Below are positions 1 through 11,800 of a stretch of 64,000 bases of DNA, piece after piece (position 1 is the stretch's first letter; each line of letters begins with the position of its first letter). The position numbers and the translations under genes were made by a program. Source of the DNA: Solicoccozyma terricola (Eukaryota; Basidiomycota; Tremellomycetes; Filobasidiales; Piskurozymaceae); contig BCLD01000001.1 of assembly GCA_001600875.1 (NCBI GenBank), positions 1,368,070 to 1,432,069 of the forward strand, in the 5' to 3' direction. Under the pieces are notes generated by a model. The model ran no database searches and had not been told where the DNA came from. It saw nothing but the letters and a program-made list of their open reading frames with translations.

Positions 1-1810
1 CCCCCCCCCCCTGGTAGAGGTGTCATTCGATGAGCAACCCAAACCGCAACAAGAGGACGTGAGTGCCGGTAATTACACCGCTTAACCATCCTCGGCCAAC
101 GTTAAACCCCTCCAACCGCCTCCTCATACAGACCACACAAGCCCGCCTACGACAAGAAGAAGAGGAACTTCAACGCGTGCTCGAGCTATCCAAGCAAGAT
201 AAAGGTGGTCGTTTGGCACCTGTCAGTCAAACATCTGGAGGTTCATCTTCCTACTCGAAACAACCGCCCAATGGCTCTGGTTCTGGTCCATCCGCAGCGG
301 CCGTAGCTCCCGTTACGAGCACGAATATGCCCCAGCCCTACCCTGCTCGAACAGCGACTCCGCCACCCATCGTACCATCTAAAGCTGAAGCATCAAGAGT
401 TCGCGCAATCTACCCCTTTGTCACCAGCGAAAGAGCAGAGTTGAGTTTCGAACGTGGTGATGTCATCAAGGTGATCGATAGAATGTATGATGAGTGGTAT
501 ACCGGCGCCGTGGGTGGGAAAATCGGCATCTTCCCGATCAGCTACGTGGAGCCACTTCCGGATCCAACGCCAGAGGAATTGCAGCGTGAAGCGCAGGAGG
601 AAGCGAGGGTTTTTGCAGCGCAGGGTGAGTATCTTTCGGCGTCACTGTTTCATTCGGTACGCTCACCCATATACCCACACACCCACACACCCACACACCC
701 ACACACCCAAACCCCTCACAGGTATGATCGTCAATCTGCAGCGCATGTTGGATAGTCTCGACCCGAGCCGAGGAGATCGTCTTGATGATCCAGCTTTGGA
801 GGTGGGTGTGTGTGTGAACGCATCTCCAAATCCCCCCCGCTCATCGCATATCCTCCACCACCCCTCAGGAAATGTACCAAAAAGCAGTCGCCCTCCAACC
901 ACAAATCGTCGCCTTGATGAAGAAATACACCGACCAAAAGGCCGAACTGGAGCATATTCACATGGGATTCGTAAAGGCCTCTAGGCAGTACGCGAGGATG
1001 ACGCAGCCGCAGCCGCAGCCGCAATCGCAGCTGCAGCTGCAGCCACAAGCAGTGACTGCACCATATCCAGCTCAGCAGCAGGGGTATCCAGGTGAGTGAG
1101 ATTGTGACCCTGCGCAGTCATGTCACCACTCCTAATCCTCGGTGCGCACCACAGGTCATCCCGCCGAGCAAGGTCAGGCTCCTGTCAACCCAGCATGGGC
1201 AGGATACGGTGCACCAGCGCCTGCAGGAGCAGAACATGCCTACCCAATCGATGGAAGTGCCGACGGTATGCCAGCAGCAGCAACCGACGAAGCCTCTCGA
1301 ATCGCCGCCGAACAGCATCGCGCGGCATGGGCAGCATACTATGCTCAGCAGGCGGCTGCTCAGCAGGTTCCGCAGGGTGGTGGTTCACAGGCACCGCAGC
1401 AGGGTGGTCAACAGGCCGGTCAACCAACAGCCGATCCCGCCCATCAAACACAAGCCGAGCGAGACCACATCGCCGCTTGGCAGGCTTATTACGCTGCGCA
1501 GGCTGCTCAGGCGCAAGCGATGGCTGGACAGCAGCAACCTGGTCATCCGGATGCGCACCAGGATGGAGGATATCCACAGCAACAACCGTACCCGGCGCAA
1601 TCCCTCCAACCGGGCGTCCAACCGGGCGTCCAACCCGGCCAAGTCAACCTCCATCCATATCAGCATGACGGTGTTGGGGCTACGAGCGTGGGATCGCTGC
1701 AGAGTCAGCAAGGCGGGCATGGTCAACCAGGGTATAGACAGTCTCAGTACCGGGATGGTTCAAGTCTCGAACAAGGAATGGGTCAGATGAGCTTGCAGTC
1801 GCATCAGTGA
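1..1810 (+). CDS. HSE1: HSE1, ESCRT-0 subunit (3' part; N-terminus outside window)
   Basis: This is the 3' part of the STAM/Hse1 subunit of ESCRT-0, which sorts ubiquitinated cargo at endosomes. Exons are <1-58, 132-624, 722-801, 869-1091 and 1155-1810, with GT-AG introns and consistent phase. Visible parts in order are a UIM-like helix (EEEELQRVLELS), an SH3 domain (from RVRAIYPF to IFPISYVEP, about 375-555), a GAT/STAM-core helical segment (MIVNLQRMLDSLDP onward, 725-985) and a Gln/Pro/Ala-rich tail. The VHS domain expected at the N-terminus lies upstream of the window. The first 11 bases are a C homopolymer, perhaps an assembly edge or an intron tract. The tail includes Pro-Gln repeats (about 1003-1055) and a tandem PGVQ repeat near 1610-1640. 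The gene converges with mL59, with stops about 85 bp apart. The UIM-SH3-GAT order makes the identification firm. Confidence 0.9.
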
Positions 1811-1821
1811 GGCGAGGGGCG

Positions 1822-1848
1822 CCGGGGGGGGGGGGGGGGGGGGNGGGG
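1822..1848. repeat. G homopolymer between convergent HSE1 and mL59
   Basis: A run of G interrupted by one N (1844) lies in the 3' flank shared by two convergent genes. The ambiguous base suggests the run length was not resolved by sequencing. Confidence 0.8.
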
Positions 1849-1893
1849 AATCCGTTGTAATGCATTTTAATTTTTCTTGACAAGGTCTACAAT

Positions 1894-2507
1894 TTAAAAT
1901 GGTAATGATGGCTTGGCATTCAGCTTGGTCTCCTTCTTAGTCTGTGCGCGAGTTGGTGTGTTAAGTGATCGCCTTCTCTCCAGCGTCCCCAACCCCCTAT
2001 ACTCACCTTCTTCCACGATTCTATCCGGTCGTCCATACCATCCAACCGCTCCTTGACATCGACTTTTCTCACTTTGGCCTGACGCTCGTGCTTGTGGCCC
2101 TTGAATCGTTTACGCATACCATATGGTCTCCCAGCTCCAACCTTGGCGACCTTTTCCGTGACGTCTCCTTGCCATTCTATCGTCAGACTTTCGGTCGGTT
2201 CGTCTGCATTCAGCACTGCGGTTGTGGGATACCCAGCGGACACCTTGGTCTTTAGTCCAGGTGGAAGAACGCTGTATTCCTTTGGAAATGACTTTGCGAG
2301 ATCGGCTTGTCTACGCAGGGAAATGCGAGGTGGGTTCCATCGACCGGTGGAGGGGTTTTTGTGCGGGAGGAAAGGGTTGGGTATCCGGAGTGGTTGTGAG
2401 GGTTGTGGTGGTGTTGCCACATGGTGTGCTGCGATGATGGATGCGATGGGGGAAGGGATGATGCGAGGCACTGCGCGAGTGAAGGAGAGTGCTGCGGAAG
2501 ACGCCAT
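1894..2507 (-). CDS. MRPL25: Mitochondrial large-subunit ribosomal protein mL59 (YmL25 family)
   Basis: This is a fungal mitoribosomal large-subunit protein, 182 residues. Exons are 2007-2507 and 1894-1941, with a phase-0 intron (GTGAGT...CAG). The start chosen is the ATG at 2507, which opens a basic, hydroxylated presequence-like stretch. Any ATG further upstream in the open frame would only add a low-complexity Thr/Ser stretch. The diagnostic mL59 block is FLPHKNPSTGRWNPPR followed by SLRRQADLAK and LPPG. The C-terminus after splicing ends in KPSLPF, as fungal mL59 proteins typically do, and this supports the short last exon of 48 nt. It is divergent from the Axl2-like gene, with 651 bp between the start codons. 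Confidence 0.85.
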
Positions 2508-3158
2508 GGTGGTGATGGCGGTGGTGGTGGTGGTGTTAGAGGAGGAGGTGGTGGTGGTGGTCTCGAGGCAACTTTGAGTGGAAATGAAATACACGTCATA
2601 CACGTCATTGCCGTTTCATTTTGATAAGGGGGGGTGACTAACTGTGGAATGGCGATGGGCAACCTCCTGGACAACAGCTTGGTTACATAACTCACACACA
2701 TCACACTCCTCTTTCGTGAGCAAGTCGAGGGACTGTCTCTGGCGTGGTGTCACTGACCTCACCTGCCCCTCACAGCCTTTCTTCTGTAATTCTAGCCTGT
2801 TGTCCTTCTCGTTCTTGGGTTTCTGGGTCATTACTGTTTTGTGAGACGAAACTTCCTCCGTCTCGTTGGGCTCCGGCGTACGGCAACTACTTACCTATCC
2901 ACATACAGCTGTATTTTCGACCACAGCTCTTCAGCGACCTTCATTCACGTCGGATTCACATCATCGTCGCAATCTGCACAAACACCCACCCCGTTCAAGC
3001 TCAGATTTCAAACCACAGAACATTTCAAACCAGCAACAATCCTCGTCTACCTATCATCTGGAGCTATACGTCAGTTTGGGCTAGAGTCAGTGGACGGCGA
3101 TTGTCGTGTCCCCTACATCGCTTACCCCGAGCCCCAGTCCCACATCAGACGTCTCGTC
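2508..3158. promoter_or_regulatory. Divergent promoter region mL59 / Axl2-like gene
   Basis: 651 bp lies between the two start codons. Its mL59-proximal end is CACC/GGTGG-rich low complexity and the other end is CT/AC-rich. The + frame stays open upstream of the Axl2-like ATG but shows no conserved protein features, so I read it as 5' UTR. I recognise no specific binding site. Confidence 0.4.
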
Positions 3159-5207
3159 ATGTTTTCCCGCGTCGTCATTTGCATATTCTCCCTCATCCTC
3201 CCCACTCTCGCTCTCCCCCAACCATCCATTCGAATCACCAACCCACTTTCCGACCAAATCATCTCGGTCGGTCGATTGGGTCACGATTTCACATTCACTT
3301 TCGCTGCAGACACATTCACAGTCTCTCCCAGCCACACCGTGACGTACGCCGCATATGGAGTACCTGATTGGCTTTCCTTCGATGCTACCGCTCGAACGTT
3401 TACCGGCAAGCCAGCCACAGAGCGAGACGTAGGCATCTACCCGGTCCAAATCATCGCCTCACTAGACGCAGGCCGTCTAATGCAGGCGTTTGATACCATC
3501 ACGTTCATCGCTACATCGGATCCTATCCCCATCCTCTACGACCCATTGACGGTGCAAATCACTCCCAACTCGACCACGATCGCCTCGGCCACCGCTTACC
3601 CGTCTGGAACGGCGTACTTTCCCGGTGTCAACGTACCCAACGAATGGTCCTTTAGCCTAGGTCTAGAGGCCTTCACGTTTGCGGATCCTAATGGCAAGCA
3701 AGTCTACTATCAAGCGAGGACGACAACCGGTGGCAAGCTCCCGCCGTGGCTTCTCTTCGACGACGTGACGGTAACGTTTTATGGAGTGGCTCCGAGTGAG
3801 AGTGAGGTACTGGAGATCGTCGTATACGGATCGGATCGACTTGGATACGCCGATGTGAACCAAGTATTCTTCCTCGTAGTGGGATCCAGTCCGACCGAGG
3901 GATCGACCGCGGGATCGACCGACCATCTCTCCCTCAACGTTGCCGCTGGGTACCCACTTCGCAACGTCTCACTCGCGTCTATCGGTGGACTCGAAATCGT
4001 CGCTGGGAGAAACGTCACGGTAGATACCTCGGCTTGCGACTGGCTTGCGTACAACAACGTCACGGGAACATTTGATGGAACTCCGCCAGTGCAAGCAGTC
4101 AACTCGGTCTCGCCACTGGTGCTGACTACTGGGAACGGCACGCTCATCAACATCACACTCGGAGTGTGGCCGTTTATTTTCACCAACAACGTCCTCCCGA
4201 ACGGCAACGTCGCTGCGAATGGCTCCGTCTACATCCCTTTGGTAAATTACATCGACGCGACTCGCTCACCGGTCATCACCATGATCGTGGAACCGTCGGT
4301 CGACTGGCTCGACTACGATCCTACCTCCCAATCCATCAATGGCATCGTCCCATCCAACTCGTCCATCAATATCGCGTCCGTGATTATGACCGCCCTCGAT
4401 ACAGGTACCAACGCCACTTCCTACGCCACGCTCAATATCAACCTCCAAATCCCACCACCTCCGCTCAGTATGCCATCGAAATCATCCCACGGACTGTCCC
4501 GCGAGGCCAAGGTCGCCCTGATCATCCTCGGCGCTTTCATCGGCTTCTTCACCCTTCTCTGTATGGTTGGAACTTTTCTCCGGCGGTGCTCTACGCGCCG
4601 CGAGCTGGAGAACCTACCTTACCGTCCCCCGAATCCAACACCTGAAGGGCGACGAGGCGAAAAGGAGGTGCTGTATGAACCATCCCCGATGCGAGCAACC
4701 GACCACTCCACCTTCAGCGACCTTGGCATCATCCTCCGTTCGTCCTTTGGGCATCGACCCGCTCCGAGCACGAAGACAATCTCTTATCCTCGAGCACTTC
4801 AAGCGGCGAATCCCTACTCGCCGGCCGTGCGAAAACTCACCACTATCGGTGAGGAGCATGAGGCGACTGAGTCGCTATCGGGGTCCAGTGACTCTGTCGG
4901 CATGCCAGACGACACCAGAGATTCCATCGTCAGCTTCTATACTGGCCAAACTCCGGATACATTGAGGAGAGAGCGAGAAGCCAGGACTCGTGGGAGACGG
5001 GTCTCTTCGACGGACAGCGAACGTTTCAAGGACTCGGTCGCATCTCCATCGCAGGAAGAACACTACGCCTCGATTGGCATCGCGTATTCTTCTCCGCACG
5101 GCTCGGTGCAGGAGTTGGAGGCCATGGCTCGACCGGCGGTGGTCTCCGCGAGGACCACCTGGTCCACCGATGCTCGTTCGATGGCTTCTACGCCAGGTTT
5201 CAGTTAG
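3159..5207 (+). CDS. Axl2/Bud10-like membrane protein with cadherin-like (dystroglycan-type) domains
   Basis: This single-exon gene encodes 682 residues. The ATG at 3159 is chosen because it opens a clear signal peptide (MFSRVVICIFSLILPTLALP); the frame is open further upstream but looks non-coding. The ectodomain (about 20-445) holds repeated beta-rich units with the pattern DWLSFDATARTFTGKPA, then similar WLLFDDVTVTFYG, DWLAYNNVTGTFDG and DWLDYDPTSQSINGIVP. This is typical of dystroglycan-type cadherin-like domains, and many N-glycosylation sequons are present. One transmembrane helix (about 450-475) is followed by a ~205-residue Ser/Arg-rich cytoplasmic tail. In yeast, Axl2 marks axial bud sites. 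A polarity or wall-sensor role here is inferred from the architecture, and orthology to AXL2 itself is not established. Confidence 0.8.
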   Translation: MFSRVVICIFSLILPTLALPQPSIRITNPLSDQIISVGRLGHDFTFTFAADTFTVSPSHTVTYAAYGVPDWLSFDATARTFTGKPATERDVGIYPVQIIASLDAGRLMQAFDTITFIATSDPIPILYDPLTVQITPNSTTIASATAYPSGTAYFPGVNVPNEWSFSLGLEAFTFADPNGKQVYYQARTTTGGKLPPWLLFDDVTVTFYGVAPSESEVLEIVVYGSDRLGYADVNQVFFLVVGSSPTEGSTAGSTDHLSLNVAAGYPLRNVSLASIGGLEIVAGRNVTVDTSACDWLAYNNVTGTFDGTPPVQAVNSVSPLVLTTGNGTLINITLGVWPFIFTNNVLPNGNVAANGSVYIPLVNYIDATRSPVITMIVEPSVDWLDYDPTSQSINGIVPSNSSINIASVIMTALDTGTNATSYATLNINLQIPPPPLSMPSKSSHGLSREAKVALIILGAFIGFFTLLCMVGTFLRRCSTRRELENLPYRPPNPTPEGRRGEKEVLYEPSPMRATDHSTFSDLGIILRSSFGHRPAPSTKTISYPRALQAANPYSPAVRKLTTIGEEHEATESLSGSSDSVGMPDDTRDSIVSFYTGQTPDTLRREREARTRGRRVSSTDSERFKDSVASPSQEEHYASIGIAYSSPHGSVQELEAMARPAVVSARTTWSTDARSMASTPGFS

Positions 5208-5868
5208 CAGACTGGGGTTTTTGTTGTCCTCCTACGTCGGAACTACATGTATCCAGCATGCGCTTATTTCCCTTTTCTCACAAGTTGTAAATAATCATAC
5301 TAATGAACAATTTCTATAACAATGTACTTTGCCATAAATACCCTTTGATCCTCCGACGCTCTCACGCCATCCCTCGGGCTTTCCATGCAAAGCGAGGTGC
5401 AAAATCCACTCGCAGCCAGAAACCAGCGATACCAGCAGACATAGACCCCATAGTTTTCCTCTAAGCTACTTCAGGAACCATGCCGTGTGGAGGGATAATA
5501 TTTTCAACCACGGCTGGGCAAAATGTAGCTGTTGGACAACCAGCCGAAACCGGCCGTCCGCAGGCCATGCTCGGAGAATGATCTACCGGACAAGGTCTGC
5601 GGGCGGACGGAGACGACGATGGATGTTGTTGTAAGGAGGAGGATGTGTGAATCGCCCTGCCTTTTTTTTTTCGGTACAGGGGGGCTCTGACAGGAAAAAA
5701 TCGCGAAAAAGTCGCGATGACGTGTATTTTGGGTCGGCGGGGGTCCGGGGTCGGGAGTGACTACCTCGACCCGTGTTGAGCAACCATCCACCGATCCCTC
5801 ACATCCAACGTCCTCCACGCCGGCAGGGACATGCAGCACCACTCCGGCATCACCTCCGCACCGCCACC
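5208..5868. other. Intergenic, Axl2-like 3' flank to TEL1 promoter
   Basis: 661 bp with no supported gene. It holds a T run (about 5665-5673) and a GC-rich stretch before the TEL1 start. Small open frames here lack recognisable features. Confidence 0.5.
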
Positions 5869-8800
5869 ATGGAGGGCATATCTCTCAAGAATGCTCTCGC
5901 GCTCATCTCCTCGGACAAGGTCAAGGAGCGCACCGAGGGCCAGTCCATGATCCGCGCCATATTCTCGATTCGAGAGAATTGCGAGAACTTGGCAGAGCAG
6001 GCAGACGGAAACGGGTGGCTTCATACGTTTCAAGCCATATTTGGTGCCATACTGGTGGATAGATCTGCAAGCGTCAAGCCAGGGAAGAGTGGGACAGCGG
6101 CGAGCAATGGTGGGTGTCTCGAGCCGGTATTGAGGAGATAGACTCCCTGATCGCGGCGCAATCACACCCATATATCCATCTGCAACAAGCACAGCCGCCA
6201 ACAGTCGCCTCTCTCGCTGGGCAGAACTACTCCGCTGGCTCATCAAGCATAGCGTCCGCTACATCACCCGCAAAACGGTCACAGCCATCTTCACACACCT
6301 GACCCAATCCATCGTCTACCGAGGTGGTTTCCTTGCTCCTCTCGCTCTCGACTACATCAAAGCGCTGAAGATACTGATATCCCGTCGAGAGCACCTCGAT
6401 CATCTCGACGAATCGTCTTGGGCGACGTTGATGACCATGTGCTGGAATGCGGCTTTGCATCTTCCCTTGGATAGTGGGAATGATGGATGGGGTTATGAAG
6501 AGGATGTTTATATGGAATTGGACGAGTTGGAATCTGCATCAACATCGACCACTTCTCTCTCCCTAGAAACCATCGAACTACTATCTCTGGTGCCGATCCT
6601 CCTTTCCTCCGACGCAGCTCCTTTATTACCTCATCCTATCCGACTCAACGCCAATGCGGACGCCGGTCTCTCGCATAGAGCAGGTGTACCCATCCTCCGC
6701 AACATTACAACATTTCTCGAAAAATACCCGACGGAAACTAGTGCTCACAGATCAGTCCTAATCGGCCTCAATCTGCTCCTCGCGCAAGTCGAGCTGAACT
6801 ACACCTCGGAAGTGCGTAAAGCCGGTATCAGGCTCGCTCCGAGTCTCGCCTCCTTGTGGTCTGGCACAAAAAGCTTGGACACCCGCGAGCAGATCATTAT
6901 TGCTCTCCACACTCTTCTCCCGCACATCACCAGCACGACTGGCATCGCATCTACACATGCCGCGTCTCTAAGCGATGAGGTCTTGGAAGCTATCGGTCGT
7001 CTAGCAGAAATGCTCAGTAAGGAATTCTGGAGCGGGAGTAGAGGGGCGTCACTCCCTATGATGCGAATGAAATTTCAGATACACAGGACCAAGGTCACCG
7101 ACAAATCAAAAACCAAGGAGAAGCGATCAATACTGCGCGTGGTATCAACTGACGAGCAGTACGGGACGAGGGTCATGCGGGTAAGCTGGCGGGTCGTATC
7201 GTAGTGCCAACCCAACCTGATTCGATCGCACTCTGCATCAGGCCGGACCTTCATTCTCCAACAGCGACGCGTACATCTCGTCGGCATTGGAGCTACAAGC
7301 TGATTGCCTTGTACAGGTGGGTACCATTGAGTCAAAGACCGTGGGTGTGGTGCTGATCCAACCACACACAGCTCCATACCTCCACCGAGTACTCGGGCAG
7401 AGCTCTTTCCCGCGGCAGCACCCCGGGGCCTACGCCCAAACGTCGCAAGATCGAAGACCCACTGATCACTACGCTTTCCCTCTGTAAGTCGCACCGCACA
7501 TCCACTGGCCGCCTAGCCAGCCTCCAAGCCATCTACTTTGTCATCGAGCGACATTGGCAATCTCTGCATCGGCAGCTGCAAAATGAATTATGCGAGACCA
7601 TGCGAGATGTGATGCAGCTTGACAACGATCCGGCGGTCCAGCAGTGGAGCATTCTCAATTTGGCTTGCGCTCTCGCTTCGATGGATTCGTACGATGCGAT
7701 ATCCATAACCCTCGTCGAGCAGGTTTGGCAAGCATCTTTGCGCAAGATCTCTCAAGATGTCGTATGCCGCTCAGCTGCGCATCTCGTCCACCTCATCCTC
7801 AACCTCGGTCTCGTGGATCACGTCCAATCGCTAAAGGCAGTGCATGTGCTCCTCCGAGATGTGCATCTACAAGGACCTACAGCTGTTCACGATTCGGTGT
7901 GCGCCCTGCTTACGCATTGCGTAACAATCGCACAAGGGGACCTCGAGCTGTACAGTCTCAATCTCGAGGATAATGTTGCTACTTGGTTCGGTCAGGTATG
8001 GGCGGTGCACCCTGCAAGTGATACGACGGCAGAGCCTTGGGCCGTGTTGCAGATGCTTGGAGGAATATCTGGCAGTCCTGTTGCCGACGGTGGCACGCCT
8101 CCTGCGCCATTCCTCCAGTCTTCTCTCTCGCAATCGAGACAAAAAAGGTCAAACGAGTCGACGGTACGAAACTTTCTCCTTCACGCAAACCTTTGTGGTT
8201 GGGACAAGCCGGACGGAGGGGAATCAGTGGCAGCCGCATCTGCAACCCAAATCCACGAACGGCGCATCAAAATCATCTCAAAAGGTCTCCATGAAGCGTT
8301 ACTGTCAGCAGAAGAACTGCTGGATGGCAAGGACACTTCCATTACATCGAATCGCTTACATTCCATCGTGGATTCCACCACTGTAGCACTGTTATTCGCT
8401 GGACTCGCGCTCGTCGATAACTCGTACATCGATCGACAAGATCTCCAGCTTGCATCTTCGATCATGCTGAAAGCCATCCAGATGATAGTGCTCGCTCGCT
8501 GGAACGCCGCTGAGAAGGCGAATATGCTGCGCAGACTATACACGCTGTTCGTTTCACAAGCTGAAAAGGGCCATGGACTCGCATCAGCATTATTACCGCG
8601 CGGCCTCCGATCGGGCATTGCGACAACGGAAGAATCGAGTATATCATCTCCGGCCTTGGATGTACACGGCGATGCATCTCAACTCCTTGACCTGCTTTGG
8701 AAAAGTAGCGAGGTGAGACCTAGATGAGACTTTTCAAATATCACTCCCTGACGTCTCACTCTGCCACAGCTCGAAGACATCTTACCGCCCTTGCAAAATA

Positions 8801-11800
8801 TGTTCAAGTTACACATCCGGAACACTGTCGCTTTATGCCGCGACGAACCCCAAGCTCTCAGCAATTCCACCGGTGGTTCCTCCCAGGATGATGACTTTCC
8901 CATGATCACAACCAGCGACGGCGACGACTTGGCCGCTGACTTGCCCGGCGCATCATCACACGAAGCCGACAGGGCCTGTATAGACGCTTTGGTGGAACTC
9001 GTGATCGCCTGTAGATCATACACTACGAAAACACCGAAACAAGCCCCTGTCAAGGAACGAGAGCTTTTGAATATACTGCTAGAGGAAGAGGACGGTCATG
9101 CCTTCACCGCTCTCGCCACCCCGCTCTTCCATGCCGTCTCCAATCGCCGCTTGGAGTTCAATCGTCAGGCTGCGGAAACCTTCTTCGAAGTCCTGTCCGA
9201 GTACATGCGATCTTACAAGCACTCAAAATCGTCGGACATGCACCTTCTCGCAATCGCCTTTATCGAAACCACGTTCCCTCTCTGGGAGCGGGACACGGCA
9301 ACTCGCGATCTGGCCAGAACGTTGTTTGCGTGGCTCATCAAGCAAATGACTGAGCACCGTATCCTAGATTGGCGGGTTCGACTCCGTCTACTCGAGTTAC
9401 TTGACGTCTCCAACGCATCCGGCCTCACAGAGGATGTGGAAGATATGCTAAAGGCTTCCACCGAGCTCATGGAGGATCCCGACATCCATGTGCGCTTCAA
9501 GCTGGCCTCCTCCATCGCTCGACAGTTTGAAAACATCCAGGACCCCATCAAATTCTACGCCGAGATTGGCTCCCATCTCGAAGTGACACCTACGGCTCAC
9601 AACAATGGGACCTTGGAGTACCTATCAAGCCGTATCGTCTATCTCGCCAATGTCGCCATCGTGTCTGCGTCCGCACGTCGACCTGCACTGTTCCACCTGT
9701 ACTCGATCGTCGCAGAAACCCAAAGCTTTACCAGTCACATCCAAGCCGCACTTGATGGCATCGTGAGATCGCTCCGAGTCGCCAACCTGAGGGAACTTTA
9801 CATGGCATACGCAGCACGCATCATCGTCTCGCAAGAAGCGCAAGGTCAAGATCCCCTTCGTCTGGCGCTTTCACTGTATGGATTCAATAATCGACGCTCC
9901 TACGCATCCACCGTACTCGATCGCATGGGTCACGTCATCTTTGAACTCGGAAATGAAAACTTGTGGAGGTCGCTGTGTGATGCAGCGGGACGGTCTAGTG
10001 CAGACTGCATGAACGCATGTGCTGCTGCTGCGATCGCCCTCCGGCTTGCGTGTGTGGCCGATGAGATACATCCCGAGGATTCGTCGCTTGAGTCCAAACT
10101 ACAGGATACAATGCGAATGTTGCAATTGCAAATCAAGCATGCGGATGGTTATGATCATGTCGCCGACATCACCAACACTCGGATGGATATTCTCGTGGGC
10201 CACCTTTTCCTTCTGATAGACGAGACGCAATCCGATGAACAGTGTGCCCAGTTGCTTGAGAAGGGGCCGAGGGCGATTCTCGCATGTTTGTGGCCTGCCG
10301 ATGAGGTCTCACCATTGGAAGAAACCCAGGCTCCCAAGGCGTCCTTCTATGCCGTCCTAGTCGCTCTCAAATGGATAGACGGGCAGCAGGCCGAGCCGGG
10401 CAATCGTGCACAGCTCGCCTACCACGGCCTACAGGAAATCATTGGACGCTTATCATCTGTGGTCGTCCTCAATGAGCGACAACGATATCGTCGTAGCCTA
10501 TGCTTACTCGTCGCCGTGTTCTCAGACGAGTTCCGAAGACGACCGGAACTGCTGTTTGCGCTGCATAGGACGGCCGTCGCTCTGTATGGCCTGCAGGACC
10601 TCTCCGAATCTGTTGCTCCACTTGTGCGATGGACGCTCGACCAGATGATTGCTCTGAAGACTGCAGGTGATGCTCTTGCCCAAGAGCTTGTCCGCGTCGG
10701 CACTCTGGCCTACAATCTCCACGAGGCGCTCCCTGGTCAACGAATGCTAGTTTGTTTGGAATCTAAACTCAACACACTAGCGATAGGCTCAAACAGAGAG
10801 GCTCTTGCAGCGCAAAGTGCTGCCGCGATGTGGCCTCGAACTCTACCAGAATCGCTAAAGAGCAGTATCGGCAAAGCTCCCACCAGAAAGCTTATCGAGA
10901 TGGCCGAGAATGTCAAGTCTCCGTCAGTCGGCAAGTTGCAGTTATCACGCCAACTCCTAGATGCTCCGATTCAGAATCACACGCAACATCTCATCAGCGA
11001 GCGCACATTTTGGGCCATGCGGAGTGCAATGCCGGCGGAGCCCAGCATCAACGAAGCGAAATCATTCGTGGATCTCTTCTATCGCACTCCTTGGCACCTG
11101 CAAGCACCGGATCTATCCTTGATAGTCGATCTATCGTCATCGACAGGTCCGCCGGAATTTGCAGACCCTCGAACGTCTTTGCTGGCGATACTGATGGATG
11201 CGCTGGGCCATGCTCGCTTGGATCTGCGCCATCTTGCGTATCGCACTCTATCCACGCTAGTACAGGGTGACCCAATCATTAGGCAGGGAGCTGGCCTGTC
11301 AGGGTCACGGAAGCGTGAGCTCGCTCTCGTGGGCAGCATGGGCAACTTGGATGCCGCTCCAGTAGCGGTCAGTCTATCCGTCCTGGTTAACAGCCCAGAC
11401 TGGGCGGCTCTCCATCACAGCGATACCGAGGGCTGGGTCACCGATTTTGCCACTATCGTGGCGACAGCAGCTGGAGAGAAGAATCCGTTTTATGCTAGTT
11501 TGCAAACCATACTGAAAGCTGATCCTGCCATCGCGGAGCGTATGCTGCCAGCTCTGATTCACGGCGTGCTAGTGGACGGCGATGAAACCGCCCCCGCCCG
11601 CGCAGTCTTGTCGGAATACCTCCAGCAGGTGCTTTCATCTCCGCAAACTCCGGTCACAATCCTCAATGCCATCATCCGCATCGTCCTGTACCTGCGGACA
11701 TTGCAGCCACCATGGTCTGCATCTCGTCTGGCAGGGGATGCGTGGCTCGACGTCGACTATGTTGTACTCAGTCATGCAGCGTTGCAAAGTCACGCTTATG

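Noticed and set aside
664..712. CACACCC direct repeats considered as a CRISPR-like or telomeric array
   Set aside because: A simple microsatellite inside an HSE1 intron. There are no spacers and the unit does not match known telomere repeats.
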